A stretch of 51,114 nucleotides of DNA from Burkholderiaceae bacterium. GTDB lineage: Bacteria; Pseudomonadota; Gammaproteobacteria; Burkholderiales; Burkholderiaceae_C. The translations under genes were made by a program, and so were the position numbers. The stretch's first letter is position 1; each line of letters opens with the position of its first letter. Below are positions 20,229 to 28,092 of this stretch, piece after piece. The DNA lies in the NCBI GenBank assembly GCA_030654805.1, contig JAURWR010000056.1, positions 1 through 51,114 of the forward strand, read 5' to 3'. The notes beneath the pieces were generated by a model. It was not told the origin of the DNA. It worked only from the letters and a program-made list of their open reading frames with translations, and ran no database searches.

Positions 20229-21539
20229 ATGAGCGTGAATCCACACCGCCGCAGTCTTCTGAAGCTGGCCTCTGCCGCCAGCGCGATGGGCTCGCTGGGC
20301 CTGGTCGGCTGCGCGAGCGGCCCGGGAGCGATTCCCGCCAAGACCCGCGTGCTGGTGGTCGGCGGCGGCTACGGCGGTGCGACGGCCGCCAAGTACCTGC
20401 GGCTGTTCTCCGAACAAAAGATCGATGTGGTGCTGATCGAACCCGAAGCGGCGTTCGTGTCGTGCCCACTGTCAAACCTGGTGATCGGCGGCAGCAAGCA
20501 GCTCGGTGACCTCACCGTGTCGTATGCGAACCTGAGCCGGGCGCACGGCATCACCGTCGTTCAGGACACCGTCGCCGGCATCGACGCGAGCCGGAAGATC
20601 GCGGTGCTGAGTTCGGGGTCGAGCATCCGCTACGACAAGCTGGTGCTGTCGCCCGGTATCGAACTGATGTGGGACAGCGTGGCCGGACTGAAAGCTGCGC
20701 ATGCCAGCGGCCGGGTTCTACAGGCCTGGAAGGCCGGGCCGGAAACGACCGCGTTGCGCCGGCAGCTCGAAGCGATGCCCGACGGTGGCGTCTACGCGCT
20801 GACGATCCCCGAGGCACCGTACCGCTGCCCGCCCGGGCCGTACGAGCGCGCCTGCCAGGTCGCCAGCTACTTCCAGGCCGCGAAGCCGAAATCGAAGGTG
20901 CTGGTGCTCGACGCCAACGCCGACGTGACCTCGAAGGCCGCGCTGTTCAAGAAGGTGTGGTCCGAGCAGTACCCGGGCATCGTCGAGTACCGGCCGCAGC
21001 ACAAGGCAGTGGCCGTCGATGCCGGCGCCGCCAGCGACATCCACACCGTCAAGTTCGAGGTGCAGGACGACGTGCAGGCCCATGTGCTCAACGTGCTGCC
21101 GCCGATGCGCGCCGGCGCGATCGCGGTGCAGACCGGCCTCGCCAACAGCAACGCGCGCTGGTGCGGGGTCCACTACCTGAACTTCGAGTCGACGGTTGCG
21201 AAGGACATCCATGTGCTGGGCGATTCGATCCAGCTTGCGCCCCTGATGCCGAAGAGCGCGCACATGGCGAACAGCCACGCCAAGGTAGCAGCAGCGGCGA
21301 TCGTGGCCGAGCTGGCCGGTTGGGAAATCAACCCGGCGCCGATGCTGACCAACACCTGCTACAGCTTCGTCGATGACAAGACGGTGGTGCACGTCGCCAG
21401 CGTGCACGAGTACGTCGCCTCCGAGAAGACCTTCAAGACGGTCGCCGGCTCCGGGGGGCTCTCGGCCGGACCAAACGCACTGGAAGGCCGCTATGCGTGG
21501 AACTGGGCGAGAACGATCTGGGCCGACAGCCTGGGTTGA
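20229..21539 (+). CDS. fccB: Flavocytochrome c sulfide dehydrogenase, FAD subunit
   Basis: Oxidises sulfide to sulfur/polysulfide in the periplasm and passes electrons to the cytochrome subunit. The 436-residue protein has a Tat-type signal with HRRSLLKLAS at residues 6-15. FAD-binding VVGGGYGG lies at 44-50; the FccB blocks SCPLSNLVIGG (C79) and PYRCPPGPYERACQVASYF (C200, C209) follow, and C377 in TNTCYSF is the probable partner of C200 in the redox disulfide. The C-terminal flavocytochrome domain is complete. Start ATG 20229 is preferred over the overlapping GTG. No other sulfur-oxidation genes are present in the window. Confidence 0.9.
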   Translation: MSVNPHRRSLLKLASAASAMGSLGLVGCASGPGAIPAKTRVLVVGGGYGGATAAKYLRLFSEQKIDVVLIEPEAAFVSCPLSNLVIGGSKQLGDLTVSYANLSRAHGITVVQDTVAGIDASRKIAVLSSGSSIRYDKLVLSPGIELMWDSVAGLKAAHASGRVLQAWKAGPETTALRRQLEAMPDGGVYALTIPEAPYRCPPGPYERACQVASYFQAAKPKSKVLVLDANADVTSKAALFKKVWSEQYPGIVEYRPQHKAVAVDAGAASDIHTVKFEVQDDVQAHVLNVLPPMRAGAIAVQTGLANSNARWCGVHYLNFESTVAKDIHVLGDSIQLAPLMPKSAHMANSHAKVAAAAIVAELAGWEINPAPMLTNTCYSFVDDKTVVHVASVHEYVASEKTFKTVAGSGGLSAGPNALEGRYAWNWARTIWADSLG

Positions 21540-21566
21540 GCCCAGCAGGCGAGGGCCCGTTCCCGC

Positions 21567-21992
21567 TCAGCTTTCACAGATGATCGCGGCCGAGGCCACC
21601 AGTTCGTTGAACAGGGCCATCGACATCTTGCCCGACACCGCATACGGGTTGAGCAGCGCAGATTCCGAGTACTTCATCACCAGCGCCGGGTTCAGGCGCG
21701 ACAGGTTGGCTCGGCCCATCGACCAGCCCGCAAAACGGCGCTCATCGACCTCTTCGTAACTGAGCAGCACCACGTCGTGGTGCCGCTTGTCGTTGGCGAT
21801 CCTGTTGTACAGCGCGCTGACCTGCGAGCGACCACCCTCGAGCACCTGCAGGAAGATGCCGGTCGAAAAGCACAGCACACCGGTCACGCCGACTTCGGCG
21901 TTGTTGGCCTTCGACTTCTTCAGGATGGCGACCAGCTCGTTCTGGTTCACCGAGTCGGCAGCGCGGCTGGCGTACATCAATCGCACGAGCAT
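21567..21992 (-). CDS. BLUF-domain blue-light sensor
   Basis: A 141-residue single-domain BLUF protein that would bind FAD and sense blue light. Key residues are present: Y7 in RLMYASR, N31 in NNAEVGVTG, Q49 in FLQVLEGG, W90 and M92 in GWSMG. There is a C-terminal extension of about 40 residues, mostly helical, which in other short BLUF proteins mediates oligomerisation or partner contact. No output enzyme domain is fused. A clear AGGAGA Shine-Dalgarno precedes the ATG. It lies 33 bp downstream of folE on the same strand, so the two are probably cotranscribed; it runs convergently into fccB with only 27 bp between. Confidence 0.92.
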   Translation of the reverse strand: MLVRLMYASRAADSVNQNELVAILKKSKANNAEVGVTGVLCFSTGIFLQVLEGGRSQVSALYNRIANDKRHHDVVLLSYEEVDERRFAGWSMGRANLSRLNPALVMKYSESALLNPYAVSGKMSMALFNELVASAAIICES

Positions 21993-22025
21993 GGGTCTCT
22001 CCTGAGCGGCATGGGGTAGATCATT

Positions 22026-22757
22026 TCAACTGCCCTTCTTGTCGAGGAGAGACAGGAACTCGCGCCGCAGGTTGGCGTCCTTCAGGAACGAACCCCGCAT
22101 CACGCTGTTGATCATCTTGGCGTCGGTGTCCTTGACACCGCGCCAGTGCATGCAGAAGTGATCGGCTTCCATCACGAGGGCCAGGCCATCGGGCTTGACC
22201 CGGTCCTGCAACTCGTTGGCCAGCATCGTCACCGCCTCTTCCTGGATCTGCGGGCGGCTCATGATCCAGTCGCAGATGCGCGCGTACTTCGACAGGCCGA
22301 TCAGGTTGGAATGCTCGTTGGGCAGGATGCCGATCCAGACCCGGCCCATGATCGGACATAAGTGGTGCGAGCACGCGCTGCGTACGGTGATCGGGCCAAC
22401 GATCATCAGCTCGTTGAGGCGTGAAAAATTAGGGAACTCGGTCACCGCCGGCATCGGCGTGTAGCGGCCCGCAAACACCTCGGTCAGGAACATCTTCGCC
22501 ACGCGCTTGGCGGTGTCGTGGGTGTTGTGATCGCTCTCGGTGTCGATCACCAGCGCCTGCAGAACCTCCTGCATCTTGGCCTCCACTTCGACCTGAAGTT
22601 CCTCCATCTCGCCGCCCTCGATGAAGGCCGAGATGTTGTCGTTGGCGTGGTAGCGGCAGTCGGCGCCGACCAGCCGGTAACGGATGCGCTCGGACGCGCT
22701 CAGGCGCGCCAGTTGCTCTTCGCTCTTGAAGATCGCAGGGCTGGATTTGGCAGGCAT
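22026..22757 (-). CDS. folE: GTP cyclohydrolase I
   Basis: First enzyme of tetrahydrofolate/pterin synthesis: GTP to dihydroneopterin triphosphate. The 243-residue product contains zinc ligands C129 (SACSHHLCP), with H131 and H132 next to it, and C202 (HFCMHWRGV), plus VGPITVRSACSHH and the C-terminal NSVMRGSF. The segment TAKRVAKMFLTEVFAGRYTP deviates slightly from the usual TPxRVAKM, and the N-terminal ~60 residues are longer than in E. coli FolE. Start ATG 22757 was chosen because AAGGAA lies at good spacing; an in-frame ATG 7 codons upstream has none. It heads a probable two-gene unit with the BLUF gene. Confidence 0.93.
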   Translation of the reverse strand: MPAKSSPAIFKSEEQLARLSASERIRYRLVGADCRYHANDNISAFIEGGEMEELQVEVEAKMQEVLQALVIDTESDHNTHDTAKRVAKMFLTEVFAGRYTPMPAVTEFPNFSRLNELMIVGPITVRSACSHHLCPIMGRVWIGILPNEHSNLIGLSKYARICDWIMSRPQIQEEAVTMLANELQDRVKPDGLALVMEADHFCMHWRGVKDTDAKMINSVMRGSFLKDANLRREFLSLLDKKGS

Positions 22758-22873
22758 GGTCGGCGTTCCTTGCTTCATGCAATCGAGGGTAACCCAGCTC
22801 GGGCGCCGCGTGAGGCGCGGGATGCGATGCCCGCACGAAACGCAAGCCCGACCAAGCTCGTAGACTCCGCGCG

Positions 22874-24229
22874 GTGAAAAGCCCCGCCCACACCACCGCT
22901 CCAGGCACGACCGCCGACAAGCCGACGCTTGCCCGGCTGCTCGACCACACCGCCGATGCCATCGAGTCTGTGCGCTCGGGCCGGTCGTTGACCGGCGCCC
23001 TGGCGCGCTGTCCGGCCGAGGTACGGCCGGGCGTCCATGCCCTCAGCTGCCACGTGCTGCGACGCCTCGGACAGGCGCTGGCCGCGCGGAATTTCCTGGT
23101 GCCCAAGGCGCCGCCGAAGGGCGTCGATGCGCTGCTGCTGAGCGCACTGGCACTGGCGTGGCCCGATGGCGAAGCCCCGTACGCGGATCACACGCTGGTC
23201 GACCATGCAGTCACCGCCGCACGCCGGCGCCACGCGGCAAGCGCCGCGTTCGTCAACGCCGTGCTTCGACGTTTTCTGCGCGAGCAACCCACCGTGCTCG
23301 AAGCAGCACGGCGCACGGTGTCGGGGCAATACAACCACCCCGACTGGTGGGTGGAACGGCTGCAGGCCGACTGGCCGGAACACTGGCAGGCCTTGCTGTG
23401 CGCGAACGACCGCCACCCGCCGATGACCCTGCGCGTCAACACCCGGCGCGGGAGCGTGTCCACCTACCTGGCTCGGCTGAGCGTCGCAGGCCTGCCAGGC
23501 CGGCCTGTCGGCACCCAGGGCGTGGTTCTCAACACGCCATGCCCGGTGAGTCGCCTCCCGGGCTTCTCCGACGGCGATGTGTCGGTGCAGGATGCGGCGG
23601 CTCAGCTGGCCGCGCGACTGCTGCTGGCCGGAGCCGCGTTGCCGCCGGGTGCCCGCGTGCTCGACGCCTGCGCCGCGCCAGGGGGCAAGACGGCTCACTT
23701 GCTGGAACTGGCCGACCTCGACGTGCTGGCGCTCGACCACGATGCAGAGCGCCTGTCGCGCGTCGGCGAAACGCTGTCCCGCCTGGGGCTGCACGCCCGG
23801 ATGCAGACGGGCGATGCCAGCCAGCCCGAGACTTGGTGGGATGGCCGACCGTTCGACGCGATCTTGCTCGATGCACCGTGCACCGCCTCGGGCATCGTGC
23901 GCCGCCATCCCGACGTGCGCTGGCTGAGGCGACCGAGTGACGTACCGGCGCTGGCGGCCACGCAAGCCCGGCTGCTCGATGCGCTGTGGCCGCTGCTGGT
24001 CCCGGGCGGGCGGCTGCTGTACTGCACCTGTTCGGTCTTCAAGGCCGAGGGGCAGGACCAGATCGATGCTTTTTTGCAACGCCAGGCCGACGCAAGTCGG
24101 GTCGTCGACCCCCCATCTCCGGGCCACCTGCTGCCGCTGCCCGACAATCAATCACCTGCTGAAAACCCCGGGGCTGGCGCCTGGGCCGACGGCTTTTTCT
24201 ACGCCCTGCTGCAAAAAACCCGAATCTGA
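22874..24229 (+). CDS. rsmB: 16S rRNA m5C967 methyltransferase
   Basis: SAM-dependent RNA cytosine-5 methyltransferase of 451 residues starting at GTG. The N-terminal NusB-like RNA-binding domain spans about residues 15-160 (LLLSALALAWPD, AAFVNAVLRRFLREQP). The catalytic domain has motif I VLDACAAPGGKTAHL, motif IV DAPCTASGIVRRHPD with C336 and motif VI LLYCTCSVF with C386, the two cysteines used for release and nucleophilic attack. Conserved betaproteobacterial order follows: DUF4390 protein, NtrY-like kinase, response regulator. It diverges from folE across about 115 bp. Confidence 0.92.
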   Translation: MKSPAHTTAPGTTADKPTLARLLDHTADAIESVRSGRSLTGALARCPAEVRPGVHALSCHVLRRLGQALAARNFLVPKAPPKGVDALLLSALALAWPDGEAPYADHTLVDHAVTAARRRHAASAAFVNAVLRRFLREQPTVLEAARRTVSGQYNHPDWWVERLQADWPEHWQALLCANDRHPPMTLRVNTRRGSVSTYLARLSVAGLPGRPVGTQGVVLNTPCPVSRLPGFSDGDVSVQDAAAQLAARLLLAGAALPPGARVLDACAAPGGKTAHLLELADLDVLALDHDAERLSRVGETLSRLGLHARMQTGDASQPETWWDGRPFDAILLDAPCTASGIVRRHPDVRWLRRPSDVPALAATQARLLDALWPLLVPGGRLLYCTCSVFKAEGQDQIDAFLQRQADASRVVDPPSPGHLLPLPDNQSPAENPGAGAWADGFFYALLQKTRI

Positions 24230-24236
24230 GCCCCCT

Positions 24237-24851
24237 GTGCACCTCTGCGCGACGGATTGCTGCCCCTCGAGGCCCGGTGCGTTGTTCGCCCGGTGGATGT
24301 CGTCGTGGGCGGCGTGCCTGCTGGCCCTGGTACTGAGTGTCGGATCGGTGTCGATACGGGCAGAGACACAGGGACCCGAGCTGACCCAGTTCGCGGTGAC
24401 TCGCAGCGACGATGGCCTGCTGCTCGACTTCGCCGTTCGGTTCGACCTGCCGCACAGCGTGGAAGATGCGTTGCTCAAGGGCGTGCCGCTGTACTTCGTC
24501 GCCGACGCCTCGCTGTTTCGGGAGCGCTGGTACTGGCGCGACCAGCGGGTCAATCGTGTGACCCGAACCTGGCGCCTCGCCTACCAACCGCTGACCCGCG
24601 CCTACCGGGTGAGCTTTGGCGGATTGAATCAAAGTTTCGACAGCGTCGCCGATGCCGTCGCCTCGGTGCGTCGCATGAGCCGCTGGAAACTCGCCGAGCC
24701 AGCCCAGGTCGAGGACGGCGAGCCGTACTACGTGGAGTTCAGCTACAAGCTCGACACCACCTTGTTGCCGCGGCCGATGCAGATCGGCATCGGCGGTCAG
24801 CCCGACTGGACCCTGCAGCTCGAAAAGACCCAGCGTGTCACCGCACCCTAG
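24237..24851 (+). CDS. DUF4390 exported protein
   Basis: A 204-residue exported protein of the DUF4390 family, which in betaproteobacteria sits between rsmB and an NtrY-like kinase. A hydrophobic signal (ARWMSSWAACLLALVLSVGS) precedes a beta-rich domain with VRFDLPHSVEDALLKGVPLY, FRERWYWRD and YVEFSYKLDTTLLPRPMQIG. The start is uncertain: GTG 24237 lies 7 nt after the rsmB stop and gives a positively charged n-region; TTG 24282 or ATG 24297 would shorten the signal. The role is unknown; its fixed position next to a sensor kinase suggests it belongs to that signalling unit. Confidence 0.82.
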   Translation: MHLCATDCCPSRPGALFARWMSSWAACLLALVLSVGSVSIRAETQGPELTQFAVTRSDDGLLLDFAVRFDLPHSVEDALLKGVPLYFVADASLFRERWYWRDQRVNRVTRTWRLAYQPLTRAYRVSFGGLNQSFDSVADAVASVRRMSRWKLAEPAQVEDGEPYYVEFSYKLDTTLLPRPMQIGIGGQPDWTLQLEKTQRVTAP

Positions 24852-24931
24852 GGTGATCGAATGAGCACGTCGAGCTTCGCACTCGCACCCTCTCACCGGA
24901 CGGGACCGCGCACCGAGCCCAGGCGCCTCTG

Positions 24932-27247
24932 ATGACCAAGGCCAACCGCTGGGCGTGGATCGTTTCGCTGGTGGCCGCCACCGGCGCCGGCCTGGTTCTG
25001 ACCTTCCTGTTGTCGATTGCCACCAACAACCGCACGTTCTACGAGCGCCACTACACGTGGTTGTTCTGGGTCAACATGGTGGTCGCCGGCCTGCTGCTGC
25101 TGGTCATCGGCATCGCCGCAGTGCGCTTGTTCGTGCGGGTGCAGCGCGGCAAGTTCGGCAGCCGGCTGCTGCTCAAACTGGCCGCCATCTTTGCGCTGGT
25201 CGGCGTGCTGCCGGGCGTGCTGATCTACACCGTCAGCTACCAGTTCGTGTCACGCGGCATCGAGAGCTGGTTCGACGTCAAGGTCGAGGGCGCCCTCGAC
25301 GCCGGCCTGGCGCTCGGTCGCGGCACCCTTGACGCGCAGGTCAACGAGCTGGCCAACAAGACCCAATTTGCCGCCGAGCGCCTGGGAGAGGAACGCGGCG
25401 GCGAGGTGCAGCCGTTGGCACTGGAACGGCTGCGCGAACAGCTGGCCGCACAAGACGTGGCGATCGTCAACGGCATCGGTCAGGTGCTGCTGGCCGCCAA
25501 TCGATCTGCTGCGTTCCAGATGCCAGATCGACCCTCGTTGTCGCTGCTGCGCAGTGCACACAACGGCCGCGTTGCGGCACAGCTCGAAGGCCTGGACGAT
25601 GACGGCTCGGGCTCCGCCGCCGGTGTGCCGAGCGGCGGGCCGGCACGCATCCGTGCGCTGGCCTTCCTGCCCAGCGTTGACCTCACGCTGGCCTCGCAGG
25701 AGCGCTATCTGTTGGTCACCACGCTGTTGCCGGCAGCGCTGGCCACCAACGCGCTGGCAGTGCAAGCTGCCTACCGCGAGTACCAGCAGCGATCGCTGGC
25801 ACGCGAGGGGCTGCGCAAGATGTACATCGGCACGCTGACCCTGACGCTGATCCTCGCGGTGGTCGGAGCGCTGCTGCTCGCGGTAACGCTGTCGAACCAG
25901 CTGGCGCGGCCGCTGCTGCTGCTTGCCGAAGGCGTGCGGCAGGTGGCCAAGGGCGACCTGGGCGTCAAGCAGGTGTTCGACTCACGCGACGAACTGGGCG
26001 GCCTGACCCGCTCATTCGCCGACATGACCGAACAACTCTCCGAAGCGCGGTCGCTGGTGCAGCGCAGCGTGTCGCAGGTCGAGGGCGCGCGCGCCAACCT
26101 GCAGACCATCCTCGACAACTTGACCGCCGGCGTGATCGTGTTCGACCGCAACGGCCACATCGACACCGTGAACCCGGGCGCCACGCGCATCCTGAAGCTG
26201 CCACTGTCGGCCTACCGGGGCCGCCGACTCGACGAGGTGGCAGGGCTGGAAGGATTTGCCGAGTCGGTATGGCAGCGCTTCGAGCTGCACGCAGACAGCC
26301 TCGAAGCCGGCGAGCGCGGCCACTGGCAAGAGGCCTTCGAACTGCAGACCGGCCCCAACCGCGACTCGCTGACGCTGTTGGTACGCGGCGCAGCGATGCC
26401 GCAGGGTGCGCGCCTGATGGTGTTCGACGACATCACAGAGGTCGTTTCCGCGCAGCGCATCGAGGCCTGGAGCGAGGTCGCGCGACGGTTGGCCCACGAG
26501 ATCAAGAACCCGCTAACGCCGATCCAGCTGTCGGCCGAAAGACTGCAGCACAAGCTGTCGGCCAAGCTCGAAGGAGCCGACCAGGCGATGCTGGTGCGCT
26601 CGGTCGGCACCATCGTGACCCAGGTGCAGGCGATGAAGACGCTGGTCAACGAGTTCCGCGACTACGCTCGGCTTCCAGCAGCACAGCTCAAGCCGCTCGA
26701 CCTCAACGCCCTGGTCAACGAGGTGCTCACGCTGTACGCCACCGCGCAGGAGGCCGGCACACTGGGCTTTGTGCCGGCGGGCGACCTGCCACTGATCATT
26801 GGCGACCCGACCCAGTTGCGACAGGTCATCCACAACCTGGTACAGAACGCCCTCGACGCTGCAACCGATCCGACTAATCCGCACTCGCCGCCCCAGGTAC
26901 GGGTGAAAACCGAAGCCGGGCGCACCGACCAAGGAGCGGTGCGTGTCGTGCGGATGCACGTCATCGACAATGGCGCAGGCTTCCCCGACAAGGTGCTCAA
27001 ACGGGCGTTCGAACCCTACGTCACCACCAAGTCGAAAGGCACCGGCCTTGGCCTGGCCGTCGTCAAGAAAATCGCCGACGAACACGGTGCCCGAGTGCGC
27101 CTCAGCAACCTCGTTTCGAACGACGGAGACGACGCCACGGCTGAGGATGCGATTCACGGGGCCCAAGTTTCGTTATCATTTTCCAAATTCGCGCCGGGAG
27201 ACGCGCACACTGCGGCAGCGGCGATCGATACCGCCCCCGCACACTGA
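24932..27247 (+). CDS. NtrY-like sensor histidine kinase
   Basis: Membrane sensor kinase of 771 residues. Three transmembrane helices lie near residues 8-30, 45-67 and 83-103 and a fourth near 300-322, enclosing a periplasmic domain of about 195 residues. A HAMP domain (about 322-375), a PAS domain (TILDNLTAGVIVFDRNGHID, near 390) and a HisKA domain with H522 in RRLAHEIKNPLTPIQLSAER follow, then the ATPase with DNGAGFP and TKSKGTGLGLAVVKK. This is the NtrY architecture. It is followed after 6 bp by its response regulator. The stimulus cannot be read from sequence. Confidence 0.9.
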   Translation: MTKANRWAWIVSLVAATGAGLVLTFLLSIATNNRTFYERHYTWLFWVNMVVAGLLLLVIGIAAVRLFVRVQRGKFGSRLLLKLAAIFALVGVLPGVLIYTVSYQFVSRGIESWFDVKVEGALDAGLALGRGTLDAQVNELANKTQFAAERLGEERGGEVQPLALERLREQLAAQDVAIVNGIGQVLLAANRSAAFQMPDRPSLSLLRSAHNGRVAAQLEGLDDDGSGSAAGVPSGGPARIRALAFLPSVDLTLASQERYLLVTTLLPAALATNALAVQAAYREYQQRSLAREGLRKMYIGTLTLTLILAVVGALLLAVTLSNQLARPLLLLAEGVRQVAKGDLGVKQVFDSRDELGGLTRSFADMTEQLSEARSLVQRSVSQVEGARANLQTILDNLTAGVIVFDRNGHIDTVNPGATRILKLPLSAYRGRRLDEVAGLEGFAESVWQRFELHADSLEAGERGHWQEAFELQTGPNRDSLTLLVRGAAMPQGARLMVFDDITEVVSAQRIEAWSEVARRLAHEIKNPLTPIQLSAERLQHKLSAKLEGADQAMLVRSVGTIVTQVQAMKTLVNEFRDYARLPAAQLKPLDLNALVNEVLTLYATAQEAGTLGFVPAGDLPLIIGDPTQLRQVIHNLVQNALDAATDPTNPHSPPQVRVKTEAGRTDQGAVRVVRMHVIDNGAGFPDKVLKRAFEPYVTTKSKGTGLGLAVVKKIADEHGARVRLSNLVSNDGDDATAEDAIHGAQVSLSFSKFAPGDAHTAAAAIDTAPAH

Positions 27248-27253
27248 GAGTTC

Positions 27254-27937
27254 ATGGCCACCATTCTTGTTGTTGACGACGAGCTCGGCATCCGGGCGCT
27301 GTTGTCAGAGATATTGACCGACGAAGGTCACTCCATCGAGCTCGCGGAGAACGCCGCGCAAGCACGAGCAGCGCGTGAACGCAATCGACCGGATCTCGTG
27401 CTGCTCGACATCTGGATGCCCGATGTGGATGGCATCACGTTGCTCAAGGAATGGAATTCCAGCGCCCTGTTAACGATGCCGGTCATCATGATGAGCGGTC
27501 ACGGCACGATCGATACCGCCGTCGAAGCGACCAAGAACGGCGCGGTGGCCTTCCTTGAAAAACCAATCACGCTGCAAAAACTGCTGCGCGCAGTCGAGCA
27601 GGGTCTGGCCAAGCCTGCGGCCGCTCGCACATCGATGAATGTGACGGCGTTGCGTGGCGACGCGCATATTTCGGTTACGACCCATTCCGGCCACGTGGCC
27701 ATGACCAGCGTGTCGATGATTGCCGGACCGCAACCGGAGCAGAGCTTCGATCTCGACCGCCCTTTACGCGAGGCACGCGACGCGTTCGAGAAAAGTTATT
27801 TCGAGTTTCACCTGGCTCAGGAGAACGGCAGCATGACCCGCGTGGCCGAAAAGACCGGGCTTGAGCGAACTCACCTGTACCGCAAGCTCAAGCAGCTCGG
27901 CGTCGACCTCTCTCGCAGCAAGCGCGGCGGCATGTGA
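27254..27937 (+). CDS. Response regulator, receiver plus Fis-type HTH
   Basis: A 227-residue regulator. The receiver domain (1-120) has acidic residues D8-D9, the phosphoacceptor D52 in LLDIWMPD and the conserved lysine in FLEKPIT. The C-terminal 45 residues form a Fis-type helix-turn-helix (MTRVAEKTGLERTHLYRKLK). The sigma-54 AAA+ domain of NtrX is missing: the ~60-residue linker has no Walker motifs or GAFTGA. It therefore should act without sigma-54 ATPase activity. Domain order and the paired NtrY-like kinase are conserved in betaproteobacteria, so this is a family trait rather than a recent deletion. Confidence 0.9.
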   Translation: MATILVVDDELGIRALLSEILTDEGHSIELAENAAQARAARERNRPDLVLLDIWMPDVDGITLLKEWNSSALLTMPVIMMSGHGTIDTAVEATKNGAVAFLEKPITLQKLLRAVEQGLAKPAAARTSMNVTALRGDAHISVTTHSGHVAMTSVSMIAGPQPEQSFDLDRPLREARDAFEKSYFEFHLAQENGSMTRVAEKTGLERTHLYRKLKQLGVDLSRSKRGGM

Positions 27938-27959
27938 AGGCAGGCGGTCGCGGCGCTGA

Positions 27960-27965
27960 TATAGT
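27960..27965 (+). promoter_or_regulatory. -10 box of tRNA-Phe
   Basis: TATAGT lies 9 nt before the first base of the tRNA, placing the transcription start a few nucleotides upstream of the mature 5' end. The -35 region is not recognisable. Confidence 0.5.
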
Positions 27966-27974
27966 TATGGGCTT

Positions 27975-28050
27975 GGCCTGGTAGCTCAGTTGGTAGAGCA
28001 GCGGATTGAAAATCCGCGTGTCGGTGGTTCGATTCCGCCCCAGGCCACCA
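27975..28050 (+). tRNA. tRNA-Phe (GAA)
   Basis: A complete 76-nt tRNA with encoded CCA. The acceptor stem GGCCTGG pairs with CCAGGCC; the D arm is GCTC...GAGC; the anticodon stem GGATT/AATCC frames a TTGAAAA loop with anticodon GAA; the T arm carries GGTTCGATTCC. It closely matches proteobacterial tRNA-Phe. Its 3' part from the anticodon loop onward doubles as the left attachment site of the integrative element that follows. Confidence 0.97.
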
Positions 28051-28052
28051 GT
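28006..28052 (+). repeat. Left attachment site (attL) in tRNA-Phe
   Basis: The 47 bp beginning TTGAAAATCCGCGTGTCGGT and ending at CCACCAGT are repeated exactly at 33197-33243. The repeat covers the tRNA from the anticodon loop to the CCA end plus two bases, the usual target of tyrosine integrases. Confidence 0.95.
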
Positions 28053-28060
28053 TAGATCAA

Positions 28061-28092
28061 GGAGTTAGCGATTTATTCGCTAGCTCCTTTTT
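28061..28092 (+). terminator. Rho-independent terminator behind tRNA-Phe
   Basis: GGAG-T-TAGCGA (28061-28071), loop TTTAT, then TCGCTA-G-CTCC (28077-28087) and TTTTT. The stem overlaps the last codons of the integrase. The element therefore supplies a new terminator to the tRNA it split from its own. Confidence 0.85.
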
